Assembly: GCA_007896885.1 (NCBI GenBank)
Contig: VOIU01000015.1
Coordinates: 19,132-83,131 of the forward strand
DNA from: Bacteroidaceae bacterium HV4-6-C5C
GTDB lineage: Bacteria; Bacteroidota; Bacteroidia; Bacteroidales; Bacteroidaceae
Reading direction: 5' to 3'
DNA: 64,000 bases
A program made the translations under genes and the position numbers. Within the stretch, counting starts at the first letter, position 1. Each line of letters begins with the position of its first letter. Below, piece after piece: positions 35,192 to 44,305 of this stretch. Under the pieces are notes generated by a model. The model had not been told where the DNA came from. It saw nothing but the letters and a program-made list of their open reading frames with translations, and did not search any database.

Positions 35192-35664
35192 TTACTTGGT
35201 TTGTTTTCTGGACAAATGGGAATTTCTTTTTTGATACTTTGTTCTAATGAAATCAAAGTTTCGGTGGCTGTTACGCCCGGGATTTCCTGCATCTTGTTAT
35301 TAAGCAGATCCATTAAATGCTCATTATCACGAGCATATACTTTGGTTAACATTGTGTAAGGACCTGTTGTGAAATGACACTCAACAATCTCAGGTATTTT
35401 TTCTAATTCGGCAACTACAGTCTTATACATAGAGCCTTTTTCCAGCTTAATTCCAACGTATGTACAAGTTCTGTATCCAAGAGATTTAGGATTTACATGA
35501 TAACCCGAGCCGATAATAACTCCAAGGTCAATCAAACGCTGAACCCTTTGGTGAATAGCAGCACGCGATACTCCGCATTCTGCTGCAACATCTTTAAAAG
35601 GTATACGGGCGTTCAGAGAAATGATCTCCAGAATTCGCCGATCAAGATTGTCTATCTTTTCCAT
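35188..35664 (-). CDS. Lrp/AsnC family transcriptional regulator
   Basis: 158 residues: an N-terminal helix-turn-helix (LDRRILEIISLNARIPFKDVAAECGVSRAAIHQRVQRL, about 6-45, shown in parts) and a C-terminal RAM/AsnC ligand-binding domain (about 65-150, with HFTTGPYTMLTKVYARDNEHLM). It probably senses an amino acid. It is coupled to the DUF4491 gene, which it may control together with itself. The effector is not deducible. Confidence 0.93.
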   Translation of the reverse strand: MEKIDNLDRRILEIISLNARIPFKDVAAECGVSRAAIHQRVQRLIDLGVIIGSGYHVNPKSLGYRTCTYVGIKLEKGSMYKTVVAELEKIPEIVECHFTTGPYTMLTKVYARDNEHLMDLLNNKMQEIPGVTATETLISLEQSIKKEIPICPENKPSK

Positions 35665-35763
35665 AATATATAAATGTAAAATCTTGTTGTATCAAAAAGT
35701 AAGCAAATATAGGACTTTATTTTAATTCTTCTATATAAAAGGGAGAAAAATTAGTGCAAACGT

Positions 35764-35813
35764 AAAAAAACGGAAGAAACAGATATATTCAGTATATCCG
35801 GTTTCTTCCGTTT
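35764..35813 (-). terminator. Rho-independent terminator of the FKBP operon
   Basis: A 13-bp stem (AAACGGAAGAAAC with its complement) with further pairing inside, followed on the minus strand by TTTTTTT, about 43 bp after the FKBP lipoprotein stop. Confidence 0.85.
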
Positions 35814-35855
35814 AAAACTTTATGATATAGGGAAGTAAAAACTTTCCGCTATATT

Positions 35856-36725
35856 TTACTTCTCAATGCTTAGTAATTCTATTTCAAAGATAAGAGTAGA
35901 GAATGGTTTGATTTGACCACCAGTTTCTCTTGAACCGTATGCCAATTCGTAAGGTACGTAAAGTTCCCACTTAGAACCTACAGGCATCAATTTTAAAGCT
36001 TCTGTCCATCCTTTGATTACTTGATTAACACGGAATGTTGCCGGTTCTTTACGTTTGTAAGAACTGTCAAATTCAGTTCCGTCGATAAGTGTACCTTTAT
36101 AGTTTACTTTTACTTTGCAAGTATCAGCAGGAATAGCGCCTGTACCTTTAGTGATAACTTTATATTGCAAGCCGCTAGGAGTAGTTACGACTCCTGCTTT
36201 TGTCTTGTTTTCTGCAAGGAATTTTTCTCCGGCTGTTTTATTAGCTCCGTATTTCTTCTCAACAGATTTATCTCTGATGGTTTCCATACCGGTACGCATG
36301 TATTCAGCAGCTTGTTCTTTTGTCATAGCTCCGCCTTTGCCAAGAACTCCGGCAACGAAACCTGCCAATATGTTATCACGACTTAATGTTTGAGTAGAAT
36401 CTTCGCCGAAAACCTGGCTGTTGAAACCTTTCACCCACTGAGTACTAACCATTTGTCCTATTTGAAGACCAGCTAAATAAGCTGCGTCTTTTTTGCTGGT
36501 CTTAGATGCTCCTTCGTTGAAACCTTTCACGAATTCGGCCATATAAGCTGTATCTACATTGAGTTGTTGAGTAAGATACTGTTTCAAGCCTTCAGTACGT
36601 GCCATACCGATAGCGTAAGAAAGTGAATCCACATCGGTTTTCAGATTTGCTTTAGGGCTCTGCGCAGTACAGGAAGCTAAACCTGCAGCTACAGCAATTA
36701 CCATGAGAAATGTTACTTTTTTCAT
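35856..36725 (-). CDS. FKBP-type peptidyl-prolyl isomerase, lipoprotein
   Basis: 289 residues with lipobox (AAGLASC, Cys about 19). An FkpA-type N-terminal helical dimerisation domain (about 30-175) precedes the C-terminal FKBP domain (about 180-289: YKGTLIDGTEFDSSYKRKEPATF, VIKGWTEALKLMPVGSKWELYVPYELAYG). It catalyses proline isomerisation during folding of envelope proteins. It follows a second FKBP gene by 17 bp and is closed by a terminator, so the pair forms an operon. Confidence 0.93.
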   Translation of the reverse strand: MKKVTFLMVIAVAAGLASCTAQSPKANLKTDVDSLSYAIGMARTEGLKQYLTQQLNVDTAYMAEFVKGFNEGASKTSKKDAAYLAGLQIGQMVSTQWVKGFNSQVFGEDSTQTLSRDNILAGFVAGVLGKGGAMTKEQAAEYMRTGMETIRDKSVEKKYGANKTAGEKFLAENKTKAGVVTTPSGLQYKVITKGTGAIPADTCKVKVNYKGTLIDGTEFDSSYKRKEPATFRVNQVIKGWTEALKLMPVGSKWELYVPYELAYGSRETGGQIKPFSTLIFEIELLSIEK

Positions 36726-36742
36726 TTTGCTTTAATTATTTA

Positions 36743-37342
36743 TTAGTTTTTTGAAGATAAGATTTCGATTAGTTCCACTTCGAAAATAAGTGTGCTGTGC
36801 GGAGGTATCATTTCACCTGCTCCTTGTGCACCGTATGCCAAATCAGATGGAATATATAGTTTCCATTTTGCTCCTTCAGGCATTAACTGCAAGGCTTCCA
36901 CCCATCCGGGGATAACTTGATTTACTCCGAATACGGCGGGTTGTCCACGTTTTACAGAGCTATCAAATAGCGTTCCGTCAATTAGAGTTCCCTCATAATG
37001 ACATCTAACTTGATCGGTAGCTTTTGCGTGTTCGCTATTTTTTCCTTCATTAATGACTTCGTATTGCAATCCACTTGCTAAAGTAATAACTTCCGGACGT
37101 TTTTTATTTTCTTCCAAAAAGTTCTTTCCTACTTCTATATTGGCTGCATTCATTTTTTCCTCTAACTCGGAGAAATATTTGTTAACGATTTCGCGTGCTT
37201 CAGCGTGTGATATAGCTGTCTGATTTCCTTCCAATACATCTTTTATTGCTTGTGCAAAATCATTCACGACAATGCCATTGGCACCCATACTTAACAAATT
37301 TTGCCCGATTCCGAGCCCAATGGCATAACTGAATTTATCCAT
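36743..37342 (-). CDS. FKBP-type peptidyl-prolyl isomerase (FklB-like), no signal peptide
   Basis: 199 residues from the ATG at 37342 (MDKFSYAIGLGIGQ); a TTG seven codons upstream is less convincing. It has the same two-part layout as its neighbour, a helical N-terminal region and an FKBP domain (YEGTLIDGTLFDSSVKRGQPAVF, VIPGWVEALQLMPEGAKWKLYIPSDLAYG), but lacks a signal sequence and so probably works in the cytoplasm. The pair looks like an old duplication with divided compartments. Confidence 0.9.
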   Translation of the reverse strand: MDKFSYAIGLGIGQNLLSMGANGIVVNDFAQAIKDVLEGNQTAISHAEAREIVNKYFSELEEKMNAANIEVGKNFLEENKKRPEVITLASGLQYEVINEGKNSEHAKATDQVRCHYEGTLIDGTLFDSSVKRGQPAVFGVNQVIPGWVEALQLMPEGAKWKLYIPSDLAYGAQGAGEMIPPHSTLIFEVELIEILSSKN

Positions 37343-37461
37343 ACTAATTCTTGATTGATACAAAAGTGATTTTTCTCTTAAAATGTAAATTTACAAGTGG
37401 CAAAAGTACATGTTTTATTTGAATGATCTTTCTTTTTGGATTTAAAATTTCTTATTTATCT

Positions 37462-37490
37462 GTTCGACCGATTATTCTTCTGTATATTTG
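37462..37490 (+). promoter_or_regulatory. promoter of the sirtuin gene
   Basis: TATATTTG at 37483-37490 with a TTCG-type box about 21 bp upstream fits the Bacteroides consensus, 32 bp before the ATG. Confidence 0.45.
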
Positions 37491-37521
37491 CTATATAATA
37501 TATTAATAGAAAGGGGTTTTG

Positions 37522-38223
37522 ATGAAGAACTTGGTTGTTTTATCAGGTGCCGGTATGAGTGCCGAAAGTGGCATCAGTACATTCAGAGGTGGCGGTGGTT
37601 TGTGGGATAAATATCCGGTTGAGCAAGTCGCTACGCCGGAGGGCTACGCTAAAGATCCGGAACTTGTTATTAATTTCTATAATGAACGCCGCAAACAGCT
37701 GCTTGAGGTTGTCCCTAATGGGGGACATTTGGGGATTGCTGATTTGGAGAAGGATTTCAATGTAACGGTAATTACTCAAAACATCGATAATCTGCATGAG
37801 CGGGCCGGGAGTAAGCATGTGATTCATTTGCATGGTGAACTGACCAAGGTTTGCTCAAGTCGTAATCCCAATGATTACAGATATATTAAAGAGTTGAGTC
37901 CGGAAGAATATCAAGTACGGCTGGGGGATAAAGCTGGCGATGGCTCCCAACTCCGTCCGTTTATCGTCTGGTTTGGAGAATCTGTCCCAATGATTGAAAC
38001 AGCGATTGAGTATGTGGAATCTGCCGATATATTTGTTATTATAGGTACATCTATGAACGTATATCCCGCTGCGGGACTTCTGAATTATGCTCCTCAAGAT
38101 ACTGAAATTTATTTGATAGATCCGAACCCGGTAGATATACACTCGTATAGAAAAGTCTCTGTTATTCAAAAAGGAGCCTCCGAAGGAGTGGAAGAGTTAA
38201 GTGCTTTGTTAAATACTGATTGA
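37522..38223 (+). CDS. Sir2-family NAD-dependent protein deacylase
   Basis: 233 residues from the ATG at 37522. Sirtuin motifs are clear: GAGMSAESGISTFRG (about 8-22), TQNIDNLHERAG (about 92-103), the catalytic HLHGEL and IVWFGESVP, then IIGTSMNVYPAAGL. It should remove acyl groups from lysines using NAD. In the region where most bacterial sirtuins have two CxxC zinc pairs only one Cys is present (KVCSSRNPND...), so the structural zinc appears lost. It is convergent with the DUF4840-like gene. Confidence 0.92.
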   Translation: MKNLVVLSGAGMSAESGISTFRGGGGLWDKYPVEQVATPEGYAKDPELVINFYNERRKQLLEVVPNGGHLGIADLEKDFNVTVITQNIDNLHERAGSKHVIHLHGELTKVCSSRNPNDYRYIKELSPEEYQVRLGDKAGDGSQLRPFIVWFGESVPMIETAIEYVESADIFVIIGTSMNVYPAAGLLNYAPQDTEIYLIDPNPVDIHSYRKVSVIQKGASEGVEELSALLNTD

Positions 38224-38234
38224 AGACCTGCTTG

Positions 38235-38271
38235 TAACTCTTCTTCTTCAAAACTTTAAGAAGAAGAGTTA
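38235..38271 (+). terminator. hairpin after the sirtuin gene
   Basis: A 14-bp perfect stem (TAACTCTTCTTCTT and complement) with a 9-nt loop, 12 bp after the stop. No strong T-tract follows, so it may be a weak terminator or transcript-end hairpin. Confidence 0.55.
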
Positions 38272-38378
38272 TAAGGTAAGCGGAACAAGATCTGCATCTT
38301 GTATAAATAAACGTAGTATGCGCAATGCCGGTATCGTTATTATCCAATGCGAATCTTCATTTGTTGGCCTTTGACTTT

Positions 38379-38945
38379 TTATTCATAATGCCCACTAAAA
38401 TGATATACCAGTTGCTTAAAATCTTCGTATTTCTCACCATTCAGCCATAATTCAGTGGGAGATACATTAAACATCATAAAGTTTTGTCCAATTTCGGCAT
38501 CTCCACCAAAGTTCTGTGCAAAAACAATTCTAACAGTTGGTGGTGCACCATATCCACCCGGAACGATTACATCTTTAGGACGTAATCCAAAATTTATTGT
38601 GCTTTCATCCATTTGAGAAAAATCATATCCGGCGGTTACCGTCACTTCACTTATTTCACGTAAAAGCCGAGCGGTACTTTCGTCTTTAATAACGTCTGCC
38701 ATAGGTCGTAATGACATTGTAAATGACAAGGAATCACGAGAAACTACAACCGCATTGCCTAACTCTGTAATATTGTCACCGTGATAATATACTACTTTCA
38801 CGGTGCCGTGATAAGTACCTTTCATGTCGAAAAGCGCCTGTTGAATTTGAGAGGATGAAAATTTAGGTTCGTCGTCGTTGCAACTTGTAAAACTGAACAA
38901 GTAAAGAGATAGCAAAAATACTCCTAATAGACTTTTTGTTTTCAT
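38379..38945 (-). CDS. lipoprotein, DUF4840-like
   Basis: 188 residues with lipobox (FSFTSC) after a signal peptide, then an acidic linker and a beta-rich domain (MKGTYHGTVKVVYY, about 43; RIVFAQNFGGDAEIGQNFMMFNVSPTELWLNG near the end, shown as a region). The form is that of Bacteroidales DUF4840 lipoproteins of unknown function. It stands alone, with about 560 bp of noncoding DNA upstream. Confidence 0.72.
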   Translation of the reverse strand: MKTKSLLGVFLLSLYLFSFTSCNDDEPKFSSSQIQQALFDMKGTYHGTVKVVYYHGDNITELGNAVVVSRDSLSFTMSLRPMADVIKDESTARLLREISEVTVTAGYDFSQMDESTINFGLRPKDVIVPGGYGAPPTVRIVFAQNFGGDAEIGQNFMMFNVSPTELWLNGEKYEDFKQLVYHFSGHYE

Positions 38946-39506
38946 ATTATTTTAAAATTATAATATTGTGCTAACATACATCTTTGTGCCTGTCTTTTCT
39001 TTATTGCACACTTGCAAAAATAAACAAAGTACGGTTTATATCCTAATCCCTACATTTTTTTGTAGATCAATGATTTTTGTCTTTAACCTCTGCTTTTTTT
39101 ATTACAAACAAGCATTTATTCTGTTTTAGCTATTGCATTGCTGTCAATTTATCTGTTCCCTCACTCCTTTATAAATAATCTAATGAAAAGATAATTATAT
39201 TATTTTTTGTTGTTGATCCTTTTCTTCAATAAAACTTTTATAGTAAGGGCAACTTAGCTATTCTTTGCTTCCCTTTTTTTTGACTAGAGAGAACAGCCTT
39301 TACTTGTAGAAAAGCGTTCAAATTGGAGATAGGAAAGCATGCTGATCGAGATAGAGAGCCAATGTGACAGAGATATAGGATCATTGGTAATAGAGAACTG
39401 GTATTTGGAGATATTACCTGCTGCAAATCTAAATATAAAGCATTGAAAATAAGGAATAAGAAGAGACTTCTTAGAAATGTGGCGAGATAAAGCAGAACGC
39501 GAAGAG
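38946..39506. other. AT-rich intergenic region
   Basis: About 560 bp upstream of the DUF4840-like gene and downstream of the glycosyltransferase. A minus-strand ORF reaching into it (39238-39708) overlaps the real glycosyltransferase and has no family features. I see no RNA gene or repeat. Confidence 0.5.
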
Positions 39507-40256
39507 CTATTTTTTCACCAAAAGTCGGAAGACAAACCAAGCATGGTGTATAGCCGTATTCAACAACCCGTAATGCTTTGCCATAATACGGAAACGCTCC
39601 CGGAGTGAAGCATTGCGGTTTTGGGTAGTCATGCCTTCGTCTAAATAGTTTATGGTAACAAGGCGGGCATTGTGCAGGGAGTGCGATTTCTTCATCATGC
39701 GAATGCACCAGTCAAAATCAGCAGAAAAACGGTATTGAAGATCATAGGGTTCCGCTAACGAACGCTTCATCCAAAATGCCTGATGACAAACCAGCATACC
39801 TTGTTTGAAACTTTTCCAGGTCAGCACTTCGGGAGTGGCAAGACGGCGCATGCGCAGGAAATGCCCTTTTGCATCCACTAAAGCCGTTTCTCCATATATC
39901 ACATCCGGCAATTCTTTGGCTTGCAAAGAATGAACAACTTGTTGCAACGTATCGTCCTCGTGAAAGCTATCGCCGGCATTCAAAAAACAAAGATAATCCC
40001 CAGTGGCCAGAGCCAGACCTTTATTCATCGCATCGTACAATCCCCGGTCGGGTTCACTCACCACGTGGGTGATATGCTCATTAAATCTCTTGGCAATCCC
40101 GAGTGTGTCATCCGTGGAAGCACCATCTATAATGATATACTCCAAATGATGATAGGTTTGTGATATTACGCTTTGTATTGTGTCTTCCAATACCGACGCA
40201 GCATTGTAAGTCACGGTAATCACGGTAAATCTTGGGATGAGACGATTATTATGCAT
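39507..40256 (-). CDS. family 2 glycosyltransferase
   Basis: 249 residues from the ATG at 40256. The GT-A start FTVITVTYNAASVLEDTIQSV and the metal/donor site LYDAMNKGLALATGDYLCFLNAGDSF (the DAMNKG and LNAGD elements) are typical of WcaA/WfgS-like enzymes that add sugars to surface polysaccharide. The gene overlaps the end of the upstream GT4 gene by 8 bp and so is co-translated with it. Donor and acceptor are unknown. Confidence 0.88.
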   Translation of the reverse strand: MHNNRLIPRFTVITVTYNAASVLEDTIQSVISQTYHHLEYIIIDGASTDDTLGIAKRFNEHITHVVSEPDRGLYDAMNKGLALATGDYLCFLNAGDSFHEDDTLQQVVHSLQAKELPDVIYGETALVDAKGHFLRMRRLATPEVLTWKSFKQGMLVCHQAFWMKRSLAEPYDLQYRFSADFDWCIRMMKKSHSLHNARLVTINYLDEGMTTQNRNASLRERFRIMAKHYGLLNTAIHHAWFVFRLLVKK

Positions 40257-41514
40257 TTCTTCCACTGACTTTATTGTAAATCTCAATATATTTTTTGGCG
40301 ATGATACCTTCCGAATAATTAGAAACGGCTTTTCGCATGGCCTGTTCGGACAAGCTGGAATACCCGGAGTCAGTTAACACCCAATGTATGCCGTTTGCCA
40401 GGTCTTCAGCGGATTTATATTCTGCTACGTATCCGTTGTGGAGATGATCTATCATTTCCGGTATTCCACCGACATTGAATCCTACACAAGGCGTACCGCA
40501 TGCCATTGCCTCCATAATTGTATTCGGCAAGTTCTCCTCTAAAGAAGGGGTTACATATAGATCGACAGCATTGTAAATATCGACCATCTGATGTTCATTG
40601 CTTACATAATCAAGTGGATACACCTTCAGAGGTAGCAACTCCTCAAGCTCTTCGGAGCGCTTTCCGAAGACCACTACTCCTAACTGAGCAGATAATTCGG
40701 GATATTTCTTCACCAAGAGATTACATGCTTCCACAAGATAATCAATACCTTTCCTTTTATCCGTGATTTTGACAGAACCGAATAGAATTAACTTTATACT
40801 CTGAGGGAGCATGCATGCTTCTCTGGCTTCTTTCTTGTCTCTGGGCTTAAATAGGTTGGTGTTGATCGGGTTTGGAATGCTTGTGATTGAGTGACCTGTC
40901 AACAATGCACTCTTTTCAGCTTGTCCTTTCAACCACTGGCTACAGGTTATAAAGCTTATATGCCTTCCTTTATAGATATTTTGCTTCTTGCGGAATATTC
41001 TAGTTGAGAGATCTTTTTTGCTTCCTCCTTTATAGATATACGGGCAATGGTGACAACCCTGTTGATAATGTGTACATTCCCTTGCATGGTGGCAGATGCC
41101 TGTACAAGGCCACATATCGTGCATAGTCCATACTACGGGCTTACCCGAGGCCAATATTTTTTCAATATTGTTTAGTGAAAGCATACCCTGATTAATCCAG
41201 TGCAAATGAATGATGTCAGCTTGTTGAAATTCGGGCATTGAGGTTATGTCGGTGCCGGTGTTTGCAATGTCGACAGCGAACAGGTTATTTTTCTTAAAGT
41301 GATTTGCTTTCCAAATAATAATCCGTTCCCAAATAAATTTCCAGACCATCATCCAACTCCGGTTTAATGAGACTACACTGATTTGATCGGTTTGCTTGTC
41401 ACGTACCAACAGTTTAGCCTTAATCCCATTGTTTTTTAGTGATTCCATCAGTCGGCTCGCTGCGATGGCAGCTCCTCCGACACGTTCGGATGTATTGATC
41501 AGTAATACTCTCAT
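40249..41514 (-). CDS. family 4 glycosyltransferase
   Basis: 421 residues of GT-B type. The N-terminal part has GGAAIAASRLMESL and a Cys/His-rich stretch (MHDMWPCTGICHHARECTHYQQGC, in parts, about 130-155) seen in WcaC-like capsule enzymes. The C-terminal part has the nucleotide-sugar site (YVTPSLEENLPNTIMEAMACGTPCVGF, about 330-360, in parts). It likely extends a capsule or O-antigen. It is divergent from the nonulosonate operon. Confidence 0.9.
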   Translation of the reverse strand: MRVLLINTSERVGGAAIAASRLMESLKNNGIKAKLLVRDKQTDQISVVSLNRSWMMVWKFIWERIIIWKANHFKKNNLFAVDIANTGTDITSMPEFQQADIIHLHWINQGMLSLNNIEKILASGKPVVWTMHDMWPCTGICHHARECTHYQQGCHHCPYIYKGGSKKDLSTRIFRKKQNIYKGRHISFITCSQWLKGQAEKSALLTGHSITSIPNPINTNLFKPRDKKEAREACMLPQSIKLILFGSVKITDKRKGIDYLVEACNLLVKKYPELSAQLGVVVFGKRSEELEELLPLKVYPLDYVSNEHQMVDIYNAVDLYVTPSLEENLPNTIMEAMACGTPCVGFNVGGIPEMIDHLHNGYVAEYKSAEDLANGIHWVLTDSGYSSLSEQAMRKAVSNYSEGIIAKKYIEIYNKVSGRNA

Positions 41515-41603
41515 TTGTCTAATTGTTTTGGCAAAAGTAAGTCTTTTCTGTTTTTCTATCCATAAAATCGTTAATTTTTTATTTTCTCCGGGTTAAACTT
41601 TAT

Positions 41604-41611
41604 TATCTTTG
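41604..41611 (+). promoter_or_regulatory. candidate -7 element of the nonulosonate operon
   Basis: TATCTTTG fits TAnnTTTG, 30 bp upstream of the ATG at 41642, with a T-rich -33 region at about 41577-41585. Confidence 0.5.
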
Positions 41612-41641
41612 CCGTGAATACTTATCAAACCTAGGACAACG

Positions 41642-42493
41642 ATGGGAGAAAAAGGACTGAAATACTTTGGCTTATTATGGCAGAGCTTTCTGAGTATTGT
41701 AAAGATATTGCTACAATCAAAGTGGAAGGTGGAACTGCCAAACTCATTCAGCAATTCGGATGAGCTACTTATATTAGCCAATGGCCCTTCGTTAAACCGT
41801 ACGGTGGAAGATCATACTGAATTTGTGCACCAAAAGACTTTGCTTGCGGTAAATTTCTGCGTGACTTCGCCAATGTTCGAGCAGTTACGTCCTGAATTAT
41901 ACTTGATAGCTGATCCCCTCTTTTGGATTGTTCCCGAGAAAAGAGTTCAGTTGTTTCAGACTTTGGCCGAAAAAACGGCATGGAATTTATGCCTCTTTGT
42001 CCCTGCCCGAGCGTTGAAGAATAAAGAGTGGCAGCCGTTAATATCTTCCAATCCGCACATCAAGTTGTGCATTTACAATACTACTCCTATTGAAGGTTTT
42101 CAACCGTTCTGTAACTGGATATTCAGCAAGGGCTTGGGTGTTCCCCGTCCTCACAACGTATTGATACCTTCCATTACTATGGGATTGAGATTACCTTTTA
42201 AAAAGATATATCTGGCAGGGGCTGACCATTCCTGGTTACCGGAAATAACCGTTACCGATGAGAATGTGGTGTTAATGCATCAGAAACATTTTTATGATCA
42301 GAATAAATCCCAAGCAGCTACCGTCACTCAGGAAAATTTGCATAGCGCACGCTTGTACACCATATTGTATCACATGTACGTAGCCTTCAAATCTTATTTC
42401 GTATTGGAGGCATACGCTCAAAAACAGGGAAAGGAAGTTATCAACGTAACTCCAGGTTCCTATATAGATGCTTTTAAACGAATGAAGTTATGA
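41642..42493 (+). CDS. DUF115/Maf-like protein, possible nonulosonate transferase
   Basis: 283 residues with no signal peptide. It contains LLILANGPSLNRTV (about 40-53) and, later, IYLAGADHSWLPEI (about 195-208). The (x)GPSL and GADH(S) pair is typical of the DUF115 family, which includes the flagellin nonulosonate transferases called Maf. Its overlap by 4 bp with an SpsF-like cytidylyltransferase, and the NeuB-like gene after that, support a role in adding a CMP-activated nonulosonic acid. I hold this assignment loosely. Confidence 0.6.
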   Translation: MGEKGLKYFGLLWQSFLSIVKILLQSKWKVELPNSFSNSDELLILANGPSLNRTVEDHTEFVHQKTLLAVNFCVTSPMFEQLRPELYLIADPLFWIVPEKRVQLFQTLAEKTAWNLCLFVPARALKNKEWQPLISSNPHIKLCIYNTTPIEGFQPFCNWIFSKGLGVPRPHNVLIPSITMGLRLPFKKIYLAGADHSWLPEITVTDENVVLMHQKHFYDQNKSQAATVTQENLHSARLYTILYHMYVAFKSYFVLEAYAQKQGKEVINVTPGSYIDAFKRMKL

Positions 42494-43242
42494 AAGACGG
42501 AATAATTATTCAGGCCCGTACCGGCTCAACCCGGTTGCATAATAAGATACTATTGCCTTTTTATGGAGAGCAACGTATTATTGATATTCTGATCGGCAAT
42601 ATAAAGAAGGCATGTCCCGATAAAATTATAGTTTTGGCTACGACGAATCGTTCGCAAGATGATGTGTTGGCCGATATTGCCCGCCAAGCCGGAATCTTGT
42701 GTTTCCGTGGGGATGAAGACAATGTCCTTAGCCGTTTTATACGTGCGGCCGAAGTCTTTGGCATTGATCGATTCATCAGGGTTTGCTCGGACAATCCGTT
42801 TTTACAGGCAGACTCGTTCAAATTATTTTTTACCGAACATGATATTTGCCCGGCTGATTATATTGCCTACGGGTTTGCAGATGGTCGCCCTACTATTAAA
42901 TCACATTTGGGACTGTTTGCCGAATTCACAACAGTGAATGCACTTCGTCGGGTGGCTTGCTTTACGCAGGAAAAACTTTACATAGAGCATGTTACAATAT
43001 ATCTTTATACTCATCCCGAAAAGTTTAGCATCCGTTTGTTGCCTTTGCCAAACGACCTTGAAGGTCGTTATGATCTTCGTTTTACGCTCGATACCATTGA
43101 AGACTTCACTTTGTTGCAAACACTTTATGCTACCTACCGTGAGAAGACGGATGGCAGCATTGAAGCGCTGTTGAAACTGGTTGAGTCTAATCCGGAATAT
43201 CGCGTGAAGATGCTTGAAAACATTGCTCATAACGAGAAGTAA
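42490..43242 (+). CDS. SpsF-like cytidylyltransferase family protein
   Basis: 250 residues opening IIIQARTGSTRLHNKIL, the nucleotidyltransferase fingerprint RxGSxRxxxK (here RTGSTRLHNK), followed by DVLADIARQAGILCFRGDEDNVLSRF and VCSDNPFL (metal-binding Asp). This is the SpsF/NeuA relative that would activate a sugar acid with CTP. It overlaps the DUF115-like gene and is 25 bp ahead of the NeuB-like synthase, as expected if it makes the CMP-sugar. Confidence 0.83.
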   Translation: MKDGIIIQARTGSTRLHNKILLPFYGEQRIIDILIGNIKKACPDKIIVLATTNRSQDDVLADIARQAGILCFRGDEDNVLSRFIRAAEVFGIDRFIRVCSDNPFLQADSFKLFFTEHDICPADYIAYGFADGRPTIKSHLGLFAEFTTVNALRRVACFTQEKLYIEHVTIYLYTHPEKFSIRLLPLPNDLEGRYDLRFTLDTIEDFTLLQTLYATYREKTDGSIEALLKLVESNPEYRVKMLENIAHNEK

Positions 43243-43267
43243 ACCATTAAGAATAAATCATTAACGT

Positions 43268-44305
43268 ATGAGTACATATATAATTGGAGAGATAGGACAG
43301 AATCATAATGGTTCGGTTGACATAGCTAAATTGATCGTAGAATTGGTATCTCGTCCTGTTCGTGAAGAAGTTTTCGGTATTGAGCTTCGTCCGATGGATG
43401 CTGTAAAGTTGACTAAGCGCGACCTAAATGAAGAGCTTACGGACTCCCAAATGAACAGGCTGTATGACTCACCGCATTCTTTCGGACGTACATACGGCGA
43501 ACATCGTGCTTTCCTCGAATTAAACGATGAGGAACACTTTGAAGTCTATAAATATGCCAAGTCGCTTGGCTTGGACTTTGTCGAAACTCTTTGTTCGTTG
43601 GGCTGCTTATCACTCTTGTCGCTGTTTACTCCCGACCGTTTAAAAGTGGCAAGTCGTGATCTTACGAATCTTCCATTGCTGGAAGCCATGGCGGAAACAA
43701 AAATTCCCATCATTCTTTCCACTGGTATGGCCGGTAAAAAAGAACTGGACGATGCATTGGAAGTCATAACGCGTCATCACCATAATATTTCTATTTTACA
43801 TTGCGTTTCCCAATACCCCACCCAGCCAGATAATCTTAATTTAAAAACGATTCCTTATCTTAAGGAGCATTATGGGCAATACACTATTGGTTTTTCCGAT
43901 CATACCATTGGTATTGCGGCACCTGTTGTGGCAGTAGGTATGGGGGCTGAAATCATAGAGAAACATGTGACTATAGATCGCCGGATGAAAGGGACCGATC
44001 AACAAGGTTCTCTCGGACCGGATGGCGTTAACCGTATGATTCGGGATATCCGTATTGCCGAACGGTGGTTGGGGAAAGAAGAATTGTATGTTGATCCTGC
44101 GGTAGCTTCCGCCAAGGTAAAGTTGGAACGTTCCATTGCTACCAAACGATTGCTGCATGTGGGTGACGTAATAGCGGAGGAAGATTTGCACCTGCTTAGT
44201 CCGGGTGATGGATTTAAATGGGCTGAGCGTTCAAAAGTCATCGGTCATAAAGTACTCAAAGAGATACCCCGGAATGAAATCGTTTATCAATCTTTTATTG
44301 AGTGA
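43268..44305 (+). CDS. NeuB-family nonulosonic acid (N-acetylneuraminate/Kdn-type) synthase
   Basis: 345 residues: a TIM-barrel synthase (IIGEIGQNHNGSVDIAK, about 5-20; VKLTKRD; STGMAG; HCVSQYPT; GFSDHTIGIAAPVVAVGMGA; EKHVTIDR) and a C-terminal SAF/antifreeze-like domain (about 285-345, SIATKRLLHVGDVI...). The enzyme condenses phosphoenolpyruvate with a six-carbon sugar (often a phosphate) to a nine-carbon acid. With a phosphatase gene downstream, a 9-phosphate product such as Kdn-9-P is plausible. Its stop overlaps the next start. Confidence 0.9.
   Translation: MSTYIIGEIGQNHNGSVDIAKLIVELVSRPVREEVFGIELRPMDAVKLTKRDLNEELTDSQMNRLYDSPHSFGRTYGEHRAFLELNDEEHFEVYKYAKSLGLDFVETLCSLGCLSLLSLFTPDRLKVASRDLTNLPLLEAMAETKIPIILSTGMAGKKELDDALEVITRHHHNISILHCVSQYPTQPDNLNLKTIPYLKEHYGQYTIGFSDHTIGIAAPVVAVGMGAEIIEKHVTIDRRMKGTDQQGSLGPDGVNRMIRDIRIAERWLGKEELYVDPAVASAKVKLERSIATKRLLHVGDVIAEEDLHLLSPGDGFKWAERSKVIGHKVLKEIPRNEIVYQSFIE

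Noticed and set aside
39238..39708. 156-codon minus-strand ORF at the end of the GT2 gene
   Set aside because: It overlaps the GT2 gene in another frame; the glycosyltransferase motifs are in the other frame.
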